This document shows positions 25,475 through 33,517 of a DNA stretch of 64,000 nt, one piece after another. The notes under the pieces were generated by a model. The model did no database searches. It was given only the letters and a program-made list of their open reading frames with translations, and had not been told where the DNA came from. Position 1 is the stretch's first letter, and each line of letters opens with the position of its first letter. This DNA comes from Streptomyces albicerus (GTDB taxonomy: Bacteria; Actinomycetota; Actinomycetes; Streptomycetales; Streptomycetaceae): NCBI RefSeq assembly GCF_008905045.1, contig NZ_VWMY01000005.1:1-64000 (forward strand), given 5' to 3'. Both the position numbers and the translations under genes were made by a program.

Positions 25475-26158
25475 TCAGTAGTCGAGGCTCGGGTACCAGT
25501 CGCCGCGGCCCTGCGGGGTCAGGTCGAGGAGGTGCCAGACGGGGGCCAGGAGGTCGATGCCGCGCTCATCGATGTCATCGGCCATGCGTGGGTGGGCGGA
25601 GTAGGCATGGCGGATCGTGCCGGCGCCGTCGCGGGTGAAGACGGAGACGGTGGAGTCCTGTTCGCCTTCCTTGTCCTCGCTGCCCAGGTCGTACTTGAAC
25701 GTGCTGTCGCCGCAGCTCAGGAGCCGTAGCCGGTGCCAGCCGCGGTTGCGGGCGTGCTGCCGCAGGGTGGGTGTGTCGGCGGCCGCGGCGATGGCGAAGT
25801 CGGCGTTGCGTGCAATGTGGTGGGCGATGCCGTTGAAACCGTCGATCCAAAGGGTGCACATCGGGCAGGGGTCGGTCTGCAGCTTGCCGTACATGAAGTG
25901 ATAGACGATCAGCGGGCGGTCCGGGGCGGTGAACAGCTCACTCAAAGCGACCTCGTGGACCGGTGCGTCGCCGGCGTCGAGGTCGGCGGGGCCCTCGATG
26001 AAGACGTAGTCGTCAACGGGTGGTCCCTGAGGGAGCGCCCGTCGCTGGGCCGCGACCTTCTCGCGGTGGCGCATGAGGTCGATCTCGGCCAGGCGCAGCT
26101 CTTCGCGAGCATCGAGATAGTCCGCCGACTCGCCGGCCAGTCTGGTCTGCCGCACCAT
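25475..26158 (-). CDS. DUF899 thioredoxin-like protein
   Basis: A cytoplasmic thioredoxin-fold protein of 227 residues. The DUF899 signature is complete: LRLAEIDLMRHREKVAAQRRALP at the N-terminus, YHFMYGKLQTDPCPMCTLWIDGFNG near residue 90 with a Cys-X-X-Cys, and the ending LLDLTPQGRG. The role of DUF899 proteins is unsettled; the fold and Cys pair suggest a redox function. A diverged second copy is upstream on the same strand at 26424-27221, and they may form one unit. Confidence 0.88.
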   Translation of the reverse strand: MVRQTRLAGESADYLDAREELRLAEIDLMRHREKVAAQRRALPQGPPVDDYVFIEGPADLDAGDAPVHEVALSELFTAPDRPLIVYHFMYGKLQTDPCPMCTLWIDGFNGIAHHIARNADFAIAAAADTPTLRQHARNRGWHRLRLLSCGDSTFKYDLGSEDKEGEQDSTVSVFTRDGAGTIRHAYSAHPRMADDIDERGIDLLAPVWHLLDLTPQGRGDWYPSLDY

Positions 26159-26301
26159 CGCGTCCTCCTGGGGTGGCCGTCCTCCGGTCCCCGGTCCGGT
26201 TCACGAGCTCCCCGCTCCTGCGTTCCCGAACCGGTCCTTCGAGTCTATGGCGACTCCGCGGTCACCGACAGTTGAGCCGAAGTCCGGCTCTGTGCTGAGC
26301 C

Positions 26302-26339
26302 TCGAGTGGGCTGAGGAAGGTCGAGTGGGCCGAGGAAGG
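26302..26339. repeat. Tandem 19-bp repeat between DUF899 genes
   Basis: TCGAGTGGGCTGAGGAAGG at 26302-26320 is followed directly by a copy with one change at 26321-26339. It lies in the 265-bp gap between the two DUF899 genes. No function is evident. Confidence 0.75.
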
Positions 26340-26423
26340 TACGGAATGTTGCCGTCGTCCCGCCCGCTGGGCTGCGACGGGTGAGCGCTGCACCGGCGCC
26401 GACCGTGAGCGGGGCGAGGGTCG

Positions 26424-27221
26424 TCAGGCGTCGTATTCGTCGGGGAGGCGCAGGGCGGGGCCGCCGACCTGCAGGCCGAGGGGAACCGCTCGGCCCTTCG
26501 GCTCCTCCCACGCCTCCTGGCGGCCGAGCGCGGTGAGGTCGAGGTGCGGGTAGCCGTTGTGGAACTCCTCGATGCCACGGCCGAACGTGGAGTAGGTGTG
26601 GAACACCTCGTCCCCGACGCGCAGGAACGCGCTGATGCCCGGCCAGTCGCCGCGCATGCTCTCCGACCACGGCATCCCGGCCTCGGCCAGCTCGGCCTCG
26701 GTGCGGTGGAAGATCTGCACCGGCGCGATCCGGTCGTCGACGGTCGCGTGGAAGTCGTAGTTGAAGTCGCTTCCGTACGAGGAGTACCAGGGGAAGGTCC
26801 AGCCCATCCGCTCGCGGAACCCGGCGAGCTTCTCGTACGGCGCCCGGGTCACCGCGACCAGAGTCGTGTTGCGGACATGCAGCTGCCGCAGGTTGCCGAT
26901 CTGGTCGGCTGCGGAGGAGCAGCTGGAGCAGCCCGTGTCGCAGGGGTGCTCGACGCCGTCGGCATCGATGTCGAAGATCCACATGAAGTGGTGCATGACC
27001 AGCTGGGGCCGCCCCTCGAACAGGTCGAGCAGGCCCACCGTCCCGTTCGGGCCGTCGAAGGTGTACGGCTTGTCGACGCGCACCATCGGCAGCCGCCGCC
27101 GCTCGGCGTTGACCCGGTCGCGCGCCCGGGTGAGCTCCTTCTCCTTGGCCAGCAGCTCCTTGCGGGCGGCGAGCCACTCCTCGCGCGACACCACCTCGGG
27201 CAGGTTCGCCATCATCGTCAT
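26424..27221 (-). CDS. DUF899 thioredoxin-like protein (paralogue)
   Basis: A second DUF899 protein of 265 residues. It shares VVSREEWLAARKELLAKEKELTRARD at the N-terminus, which is the longer form of the family. The redox-site region reads HPCDTGCSSCSSAADQIGN, so the Cys spacing is changed but two Cys pairs remain. YDFHATVDDRIAPVQIFHR and a final GRQEAWEEPKGR follow, where the latter is a common family ending. I chose ATG 27221 after GGGAGG over a frame to 27389. It could be expressed with the DUF899 gene at 25475. Confidence 0.85.
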   Translation of the reverse strand: MTMMANLPEVVSREEWLAARKELLAKEKELTRARDRVNAERRRLPMVRVDKPYTFDGPNGTVGLLDLFEGRPQLVMHHFMWIFDIDADGVEHPCDTGCSSCSSAADQIGNLRQLHVRNTTLVAVTRAPYEKLAGFRERMGWTFPWYSSYGSDFNYDFHATVDDRIAPVQIFHRTEAELAEAGMPWSESMRGDWPGISAFLRVGDEVFHTYSTFGRGIEEFHNGYPHLDLTALGRQEAWEEPKGRAVPLGLQVGGPALRLPDEYDA

Positions 27222-27376
27222 CTCGATCCTCCCAGCTGTTCTCGTCTTGGCGTCAGACGAAGCAGACCACCACTCCAGCTTGCCCCGGCTCAGGCCCTTT
27301 TGTGTGGACGCACTCAGGTGGAACGTAGGCTGTGCCGCCACGGTCCGGGGCTTTGGGTGAGCAAGGAGTGGGGAAC

Positions 27377-28768
27377 GTGAACGGGACACGGAACGTGGTC
27401 AAGGCCGGTGTGGCGGTCGCCGTGTGCGTGCTCTTGGTTCTCGCCGCCGTGGCGTTACGCCCCGTGATCGGGTACGACTCTCCCTACTCCTCGCCGGCCC
27501 CTGCGCCCCCACCTCCGATGGACCTGGACCCGGTGACCACACCGTCGGCGTCCGCCCCCGTGCCGCGCGGCAGCGGCAGCCGGGCCACCGACGACGTGAA
27601 CGGGGACGATTACCCGGACCTGGTCTTCGCGGCGCCTGCCATCGGGGCGCCGAGTACCGACCCGGACGGCAAGCAGCCCGTCTACCTCGGCGTGGTCTAC
27701 GGCTCCGCGCGGGGACTCGACCCGACCACCCGCACCGTCATCAAGCCCGACGACACCCGACTTCCCCCGCACCTGACCCCGGGAGGAGTCCCCACCGCCG
27801 ACCTCGACGGCGACGGCTACGCGGACATCCTGGCCGGCGGGCACGTCGTCTGGGGCGGCCCCGCCGGTCCACGCGACGGGGTGCCTGCCGCCGAACTGGG
27901 AGGCGTGCCGGGCGACTTCGACGGGGACGGTCGGCAGGATCTCGCCGTGACCGAGGCCGTAGGAAAGGAATTCGCCGAGACTTATCAACTCCGTGTGCTG
28001 TATGGGCCATTCACCCGCGAGGGGAAGCCGCGCCGCATGGGTGCGGCCCGCCCGAGCCCCGTAGCCGAGGCCGGGCTCGGCTATGAGGACGCCGACTTCT
28101 CCCTTACCGTGGGTGACGCGGACGGCGACCGTGCCACCGATCTCGTCGCCTCCGCTCACGGGGACGACGAGCAGGAACCGGCCGTGCTGCTGCACGGTGG
28201 GGACGGGCCGGGTGGATTCGCGGCGCGGGCACCTTATCTGCGGGCCGGTAGCGCAGTGGCGTTCGGTGACTTCGACGGCGACGGCAAGGGCGACCTCGCC
28301 ATCGGCGACAACGGCACCCGCAACGGGGAGCCGGGAGCCGACGCCCAGGACCCCACGGTCCACGACACCGTCACCGTCTACTACGGCGGCAACCGCCCGG
28401 ACAAGCGCCTCAAGCCCGGCGCGACGGGCGAATACGCCACGGAAGACCTCGACAGCGACGGTCGCGACGAGCTGCTGATCTCCTTCGGGGGCGGCGTAAA
28501 GATCCTGCGCGGGAACGCCGACGGGCTGACGACGGACGGGTCCGCCACCCTGCGCCGCGCCGGCGCCGGCAAGGAGGTGCCCGCCTCCGAACGACCGGCC
28601 CACTTCACGGCTGTGCGGGACTTCGACCGGGACGGGCGCGCCGAGGTCGTGTTCAGCTGGTCCCCTTACGGCGATCGGGGAGGCAGCACGGGACCGTCAC
28701 GGTGGTGGGTACTCGAAGGCGGCACCGACAAGGTCGCGGCCTTCACGGACGCGAAGTTCTTCGACTGA
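27377..28768 (+). CDS. FG-GAP/VCBS repeat protein, membrane-anchored or secreted
   Basis: An exported protein of 463 residues. An N-terminal hydrophobic segment, AGVAVAVCVLLVLAAVAL, precedes a Pro-rich linker. The rest is a beta-propeller of FG-GAP-type units with calcium-loop patterns DVNGDDYPDLVF, DLDGDGYADILA, DFDGDGRQDLAV, DADGDRATDLVA, DFDGDGKGDLAI, DLDSDGRDELLI and DFDRDGRAEVVF, seven in all. Seven units fit a complete propeller. The start is GTG 27377 after GGAGT. Such proteins bind partners or sugars outside the cell; the partner is unknown. Confidence 0.87.
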   Translation: MNGTRNVVKAGVAVAVCVLLVLAAVALRPVIGYDSPYSSPAPAPPPPMDLDPVTTPSASAPVPRGSGSRATDDVNGDDYPDLVFAAPAIGAPSTDPDGKQPVYLGVVYGSARGLDPTTRTVIKPDDTRLPPHLTPGGVPTADLDGDGYADILAGGHVVWGGPAGPRDGVPAAELGGVPGDFDGDGRQDLAVTEAVGKEFAETYQLRVLYGPFTREGKPRRMGAARPSPVAEAGLGYEDADFSLTVGDADGDRATDLVASAHGDDEQEPAVLLHGGDGPGGFAARAPYLRAGSAVAFGDFDGDGKGDLAIGDNGTRNGEPGADAQDPTVHDTVTVYYGGNRPDKRLKPGATGEYATEDLDSDGRDELLISFGGGVKILRGNADGLTTDGSATLRRAGAGKEVPASERPAHFTAVRDFDRDGRAEVVFSWSPYGDRGGSTGPSRWWVLEGGTDKVAAFTDAKFFD

Positions 28769-28824
28769 GACGACAGCCGCTTCGGCGCCACATCTGGCGC
28801 TCCGGAGACGTTGCCGCGGCCAGG

Positions 28825-29883
28825 TCACAGCGCACCCGCTGACTCGCGTTCGCCCTGCGGGGCGGGTGGCGGGGCTGTGGTTCCTCGTGGGATCAGGTGG
28901 GTGGGCAGGACGACATGCCGACCGGGGTCCGCCTCGGAGTCGTTGATGAGTTCCAGGGCCAGTTCGGCGGCGATGCGGCCCATGTCGGAGGGGGACTGGG
29001 CCACGGTGGACAGGTCGAGCCATTCGGCCATCAGCTGGTCGTCGAAGCCGAGGACGGAGATCCGTTCGGGCACGTCGATCTGTACGGTGCGCAGGGTCGC
29101 GATGATGGAGGCGGCGAGTTCGTCCTGCTCGGCGAAGATCGCTGTGGGTGGTTCGCGCAGGCTCAGCAGGTTGCCGACCGCCTGCGTGGTGCCGCGCTTG
29201 TCGCGGGGCGGCGTGGTGACGACCAGGTCGTCGTCCAGGGGGATGCCCGCATCGGTGAGCGCCTGTCGGTAGCCGAGGAGGCGATCGCGTGAGCTGAAGC
29301 TGAAACCGCGGGCGTTGACAGTGTGCGCGAAGGCGATCCGGCGGTGTCCGAGGTTGATCAGGTGGCGGGTGGCCCTGCAGGCACCGGCGACGTCGTCGAC
29401 GTAGACGCTGGGGCGGCCCTCGACGTGCTGGCTGATGTAGATGACCGGCATGCCCAGCTCGTCGAGGCGGGCGGTCTCTTCCTTGTTGAGGTCGAAGCAG
29501 AACACCAGCAGCGCGTCCGCGTTGCGCCGGGCGGGGAGTCGCTCGAAGAACGCGGCCCGCTCGGCCAGATCCGGCACCACGTAGACGGTCATCTCCATGC
29601 CCGCGCCACGCAGCAGCGGGCCCAGGCTGGACAGCGCCGCTCCCATGAACCACGAGTCGAGCGTGGGCACGAGCACCGCCATGACGCCGGTCCTGCCGGT
29701 GACCAGGCTCGACGCCTGCCGCGAGATCGCGAAGTTCAGCTCACGGGCAGCTTGCTCGACCCGGGCACGGACCTCGGGTGAGACCGATGACAGGCCGCGC
29801 ATGGTGCGCGAGACAGTGGACGGGGAGACGCCCGCCCGTTCGGCGACGTCGGCCAACGTGGGGTGCCGCTGAGCTGGTGACAT
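28825..29883 (-). CDS. LacI-family transcriptional regulator
   Basis: A sugar-responsive repressor of 352 residues. The N-terminal LacI helix-turn-helix and hinge are clear: TLADVAERAGVSPSTVSRTMRGL, then VSPEVRARVEQAARELNF. The periplasmic-binding-like effector domain runs from residue 60 on, with VLVPTLDSWFMG, GHRRIAFA and ERISVLGFDDQLMAEW. It is divergent from the ABC-transporter operon beginning at 30254. A perfect 24-bp palindrome lies 39 bp from its start codon, so control of both directions is very likely. The inducer is probably an alpha-glucoside, because the operon contains a GH13 enzyme (inference). Confidence 0.92.
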   Translation of the reverse strand: MSPAQRHPTLADVAERAGVSPSTVSRTMRGLSSVSPEVRARVEQAARELNFAISRQASSLVTGRTGVMAVLVPTLDSWFMGAALSSLGPLLRGAGMEMTVYVVPDLAERAAFFERLPARRNADALLVFCFDLNKEETARLDELGMPVIYISQHVEGRPSVYVDDVAGACRATRHLINLGHRRIAFAHTVNARGFSFSSRDRLLGYRQALTDAGIPLDDDLVVTTPPRDKRGTTQAVGNLLSLREPPTAIFAEQDELAASIIATLRTVQIDVPERISVLGFDDQLMAEWLDLSTVAQSPSDMGRIAAELALELINDSEADPGRHVVLPTHLIPRGTTAPPPAPQGERESAGAL

Positions 29884-30253
29884 GAGCGGAAGTTAACACA
29901 GATTGAGCCCTCAGTGGGACCGGTCGTGACAGCGCTGTCACGACCAACTGTGAGGACTGAATGCCTGTTACATCCCTTATCGGGATGGCGCCCATCGCCT
30001 AAATCATCAGTGCTACCGGGAAGTTACGCATTGACTTCCGCTGAGTGCACTCTTACGGTGCAAGCGTTGTCTCAGTGGAGTCGAAGCCGTCGCCGTGAAG
30101 CCATCCTTCATGGCTTTGACCTGCTCTTTGGATCTTCAGAGCGCCATGACAGCACAGTCTCGTACCAGAGTCATCCCAGAGTCATCTCGGTAGCTGCTCC
30201 CTACAGGGCGACCACGCCGAGACTTCGGTTCCTCCGCACGTCCAGGAGAGACA
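29884..30253. promoter_or_regulatory. Control region between LacI gene and sugar ABC operon
   Basis: A 370-bp space with lower G+C than its surroundings. A perfect palindrome, core GTGACAGCGCTGTCAC, extends over 24 bp at 29922-29945. The central CG and overall form fit LacI-family operators. The ribosome site AGGAGAG lies just before ATG 30254. I see no open frame that looks like a gene here. Confidence 0.85.
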
Positions 30254-31552
30254 GTGAACGCCAGAATCCCCAGAGCCCTTCCGTGCTCGGCCGTGCTCGT
30301 CGCCGCCGGGCTCGTCCTGACCGCCTGCGGTTCCTCCGATGACAGCAGTTCGTCGGGGGAGTCGAAGAGCCCGTCGTTCTCGGGCCGCGGCCCGATCACG
30401 TATGCGGCCGCCAAGGACAGCTCCGGCGTCGTCCAGAAGGTGATCGACAGCTGGAACAAGCAGCATCCCAAGGAGAAGGTCACCTTCGTCCAGCTGCCGG
30501 CTGACGTGAACCAGCAGCGCCAGCAGATGATCCAGAACGCCGAGACGAAGTCCGACGCCTACACGGTGCTTTCCCTGGACGTCGTGTGGACCTCGGAGTT
30601 CGCCGCCCACCAGTGGATCGACCAACTGCCCGCCGCGCAGTTCCCGCTGGACAAGATGCTCAAGCCGACCGTGGAGACGGGCAAGTACCGCGACAATCTG
30701 TACGCGGTCCCGCAGGCCTCCGACGGCGGCGTCCTGTACTACCGCTCCGACCTGCTGAAGAAGGCCGGCGTCAGCGCCGCGCCGACGACGTGGGCGCAGA
30801 TGCAGGCCGCCTGTACCAAGGTGAAGAAGCTGCCCGAGGCCAAGGACATGGACTGTTATGCCGGCCAGTTCCAGAAGTACGAGGGCCTCACGGTCAACTT
30901 CGCCGAGGCCGTGAACTCCGCCGGCGGCGTCATCACCAACGCCGACGGCAAACCGAACGTCGACACACCCGAGGCGAAAAAGGGCCTGGACTTCCTCGTC
31001 GACTCCTTCAAGGACGGCACCATCCCCAAGGAAGCCATCACCTACCAGGAGGAGGAAGGCCGTCAGGCGTTCCAGTCCGGCAAGCTGGTCTTCCTGCGCA
31101 ACTGGCCGTACGTGTACTCGCTGGCAGAGAAGAGCAAGGTGGCGGGCAAGTTCGCGGCCGCGCCGCTGCCCGGTCTGACCGGGGCCGGCTCCTCCAGCCT
31201 GGGCGGCCACAACGTGGCCCTGTCCTCCTTCGCCAAGAACAAGGCCACGGCGCTGGACTTCATGAAGTTCTTCACCAACGAGGCCAGCGCGACCACGTTC
31301 CTCAAGGACGCCTCGCTCGCCCCGCCGTACGAGGCCCTCTATGACGACCAGGCGCTGGTCAAGCAGTACCCGTACCTGCCGGTGCTGAAGAAGTCGATCC
31401 TGAACGCCGTGCCCCGCCCCCGGGTGGTCCAGTACGGCGACGCGTCCTCCGCGATCCAGCAGGAGGCGTACGCGGCCCTGAACGGTGACAAGAGCAGCGC
31501 GCAGGCGCTGAAGGACCTGCAGAGCGAGCTGCAGAAGTCCGCCGCACAGTGA
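30254..31552 (+). CDS. Sugar ABC transporter, lipid-anchored binding protein
   Basis: An extracellular family 1 solute-binding protein of 432 residues. The signal peptide ends in a lipobox, LVLTAC, so Cys25 or so carries the lipid anchor. Characteristic binding-protein segments are QQRQQMIQNAETKSDAYTVLSLDVVWTSEF and YAVPQASDGGVLYYRSDLLKKAG. The protein should bind an oligosaccharide and deliver it to the two permeases encoded next. It is first in the operon under the LacI palindrome. The ligand is likely an alpha-glucoside such as maltose- or trehalose-like sugars (inference from the GH13 gene). Confidence 0.9.
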   Translation: MNARIPRALPCSAVLVAAGLVLTACGSSDDSSSSGESKSPSFSGRGPITYAAAKDSSGVVQKVIDSWNKQHPKEKVTFVQLPADVNQQRQQMIQNAETKSDAYTVLSLDVVWTSEFAAHQWIDQLPAAQFPLDKMLKPTVETGKYRDNLYAVPQASDGGVLYYRSDLLKKAGVSAAPTTWAQMQAACTKVKKLPEAKDMDCYAGQFQKYEGLTVNFAEAVNSAGGVITNADGKPNVDTPEAKKGLDFLVDSFKDGTIPKEAITYQEEEGRQAFQSGKLVFLRNWPYVYSLAEKSKVAGKFAAAPLPGLTGAGSSSLGGHNVALSSFAKNKATALDFMKFFTNEASATTFLKDASLAPPYEALYDDQALVKQYPYLPVLKKSILNAVPRPRVVQYGDASSAIQQEAYAALNGDKSSAQALKDLQSELQKSAAQ

Positions 31553-31563
31553 GGAGGAAAGCC

Positions 31564-32628
31564 GTGGTCGACACCAAGATCCCACCCGGTACCGCCGCGG
31601 ACGGCCCCACCGGCACGGCGGGCGGCGGCGGAGCGGCCCCCGCACCGGTGAAGGCAAGCAAGCGGGCCTGGGCGACCGCGGCTTCGGGGCGGACGGCGGC
31701 ACTGCTCGTGTCGCCGACGCTCCTGGTCCTCACCGTCGTCGTCCTCTACCCGACGATCATGGCGTTCAAGGAGTCGCTGTACGGGGCCAAGGGGCTGGAT
31801 CCGGAGACCGGTTTCATCAGCGATACAGAGCCGTTCGTCGGGCTGCAGAACTACGCCGACATCTTCGGCGAGGCCGGCGACCGGTTCTGGAACGCCTTTT
31901 GGAACACCACCTTCTTCACCGTCACCACGGTGGGCCTGGAGACCCTGATCGGCGTGGCCATGGCGCTGATCATGCACAGGGCGTTCAGCGGCCGGGCCCT
32001 GATCCGCGCCAGCATCCTCATCCCCTGGGCCGTGCCCACGGCCATCTCCGGCCTGCTGTGGCGGTGGATCTTCAACAGCGACGGCATCGCCAACGCCCTG
32101 ATCGGCAACCAGGTCCTGTGGACCACCGAGGGTTTCCACGCCAAGGTCGCCGTCATCATCGCCGAGGTGTGGAAGACGTCCCCCTTCATCGGACTGCTGG
32201 TCCTGGCCGGCCTCCAGGTCATCCCGAAGGAGGTCTACGAGGCGGCCCGGCTCGACGGGGCCGGCCCGCTCGCCCAGTTCTGGCGGATCACCCTGCCGCT
32301 GGTGAAACCCGCCCTGCTGGTCGCGGTGCTCTTCCGCTGCCTCGACGCGCTGCGGATGTTCGACCTGCCCTACCTCCTCATCGGCGCACAGAAGAACTCG
32401 GTGGAAACCCTGTCCATGCTCGCGCAGAACGAGGCGTCCAACGTCCGCTTCGGACCGGCCGCCGCCTACGCGGTGCTCCTCTTCCTCTACGTCTTCCTCA
32501 TCGCGCTGGGCTTCGTCCGGCTGCTGGGCGCAGACCTCGTCGGTGACGTGGGCGGCCCGGCCAGGCCCAAGGGCAAGAGCAGGCTCCGGCGCGGCTCGAT
32601 TCGGAACAGTGCGGAGGTGTCGGCATGA
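31564..32628 (+). CDS. Sugar ABC transporter permease (MalF-like)
   Basis: An inner subunit of a sugar importer, 354 residues. After a Pro/Gly/Ala-rich cytoplasmic N-terminus of about 45 residues there are six hydrophobic helices. The coupling loop for the ATPase is EAARLDGAGPLAQFWRITLP, the conserved EAA motif. The start is GTG 31564, 6-7 bp after GAGGAGG; an upstream GTG 31549 overlapping the previous stop is less likely. Its last four bases overlap the next permease gene (ATGA). No ATPase gene is in the operon. Confidence 0.9.
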   Translation: MVDTKIPPGTAADGPTGTAGGGGAAPAPVKASKRAWATAASGRTAALLVSPTLLVLTVVVLYPTIMAFKESLYGAKGLDPETGFISDTEPFVGLQNYADIFGEAGDRFWNAFWNTTFFTVTTVGLETLIGVAMALIMHRAFSGRALIRASILIPWAVPTAISGLLWRWIFNSDGIANALIGNQVLWTTEGFHAKVAVIIAEVWKTSPFIGLLVLAGLQVIPKEVYEAARLDGAGPLAQFWRITLPLVKPALLVAVLFRCLDALRMFDLPYLLIGAQKNSVETLSMLAQNEASNVRFGPAAAYAVLLFLYVFLIALGFVRLLGADLVGDVGGPARPKGKSRLRRGSIRNSAEVSA

Positions 32629-33458
32629 CCGCGTCCGTGAAATGGCGAACATGGCTGCTCTACTTGGGCGTTGCCGCGGTGGTGGCCTACTGCCTGGCCC
32701 CCTTCTACTGGATGCTGGTCTCCAGCCTGCGCCGCAGCTCCGACATCTTCGACACCTCTCTGCTGCCCACCTCGGTGTCGTTCGAGAACTACCGGGCGGT
32801 CTTCAGCCCCTCCCAGGGATTCGGCCGTGCCCTGCTCAACAGCCTGATCGTCTCCGGCACCACGACCGTCCTGGCACTGCTGCTGGCCACGTTCACCGCC
32901 TACGCCATGGCCCGACTGCAGTTCCGGTTCAAGCGGCTGATCCTCACCCTGATCATCGCCACCTCGATGTTCCCGGTGGTCTCGATCGTGGTGCCGCTGC
33001 TGAAGCTGTTCACCGACATCGGCTGGATCAACACCTACCAGGCGATGATCGTGCCGAGCATGTCGTTCGTGCTGCCGCTGGCGGTGTGGAACCTGACCAC
33101 GTTCTTCAAGCAGATGCCCGACGAGCTCGAAGAGGCCGCGATGATCGACGGCTGCACTCGGGGCCAGGCGTTCCGCAAGGTCATCATTCCGCTCGCCGCG
33201 CCGGGCATCTTCACCACGGCGATCATCTGCTTCATCGCCGCCTGGAACGAGTTCCTCATCGCCCTGTCGATGACGAACCGGCCCAGCATCCAGACCGCGC
33301 CGGTCGCCATCTCCAAGTTCGCCGGGGCCACCCAGTTCGACGTCCCGTTCGGCAGCCAGATGGCAGCGGGCGTCCTGGTCACCGTCCCCCTGGTGATCAT
33401 GGTGCTCCTCTTCCAGCGCCGCATCGTCGCCGGACTCACCGCGGGCGCGGCCAAGTAG
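32625..33458 (+). CDS. Sugar ABC transporter permease (MalG-like)
   Basis: The second membrane subunit, 277 residues with six helices. The EAA coupling loop is EEAAMIDGCTRGQAFRKVIIP. Its start overlaps the stop of the MalF-like gene by four bases, which implies tight co-translation. A 59-bp gap follows to the GH13 gene. It pairs with the 31564 permease and, in Streptomyces, usually with the shared ATPase MsiK (established for other sugar importers; not visible here). Confidence 0.9.
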   Translation: MTASVKWRTWLLYLGVAAVVAYCLAPFYWMLVSSLRRSSDIFDTSLLPTSVSFENYRAVFSPSQGFGRALLNSLIVSGTTTVLALLLATFTAYAMARLQFRFKRLILTLIIATSMFPVVSIVVPLLKLFTDIGWINTYQAMIVPSMSFVLPLAVWNLTTFFKQMPDELEEAAMIDGCTRGQAFRKVIIPLAAPGIFTTAIICFIAAWNEFLIALSMTNRPSIQTAPVAISKFAGATQFDVPFGSQMAAGVLVTVPLVIMVLLFQRRIVAGLTAGAAK

Positions 33459-33517
33459 CCGTCCCTTCTTGCGGCCGGTTCCCCCACAGTCCCCTTCTCA
33501 AAGGATCCTTCAGCACC

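Noticed and set aside
32543..33517. N-terminal extension of the GH13 frame by 325 codons
   Set aside because: It only reads through the permease gene out of frame. The GH13 domain begins right after ATG 33518.
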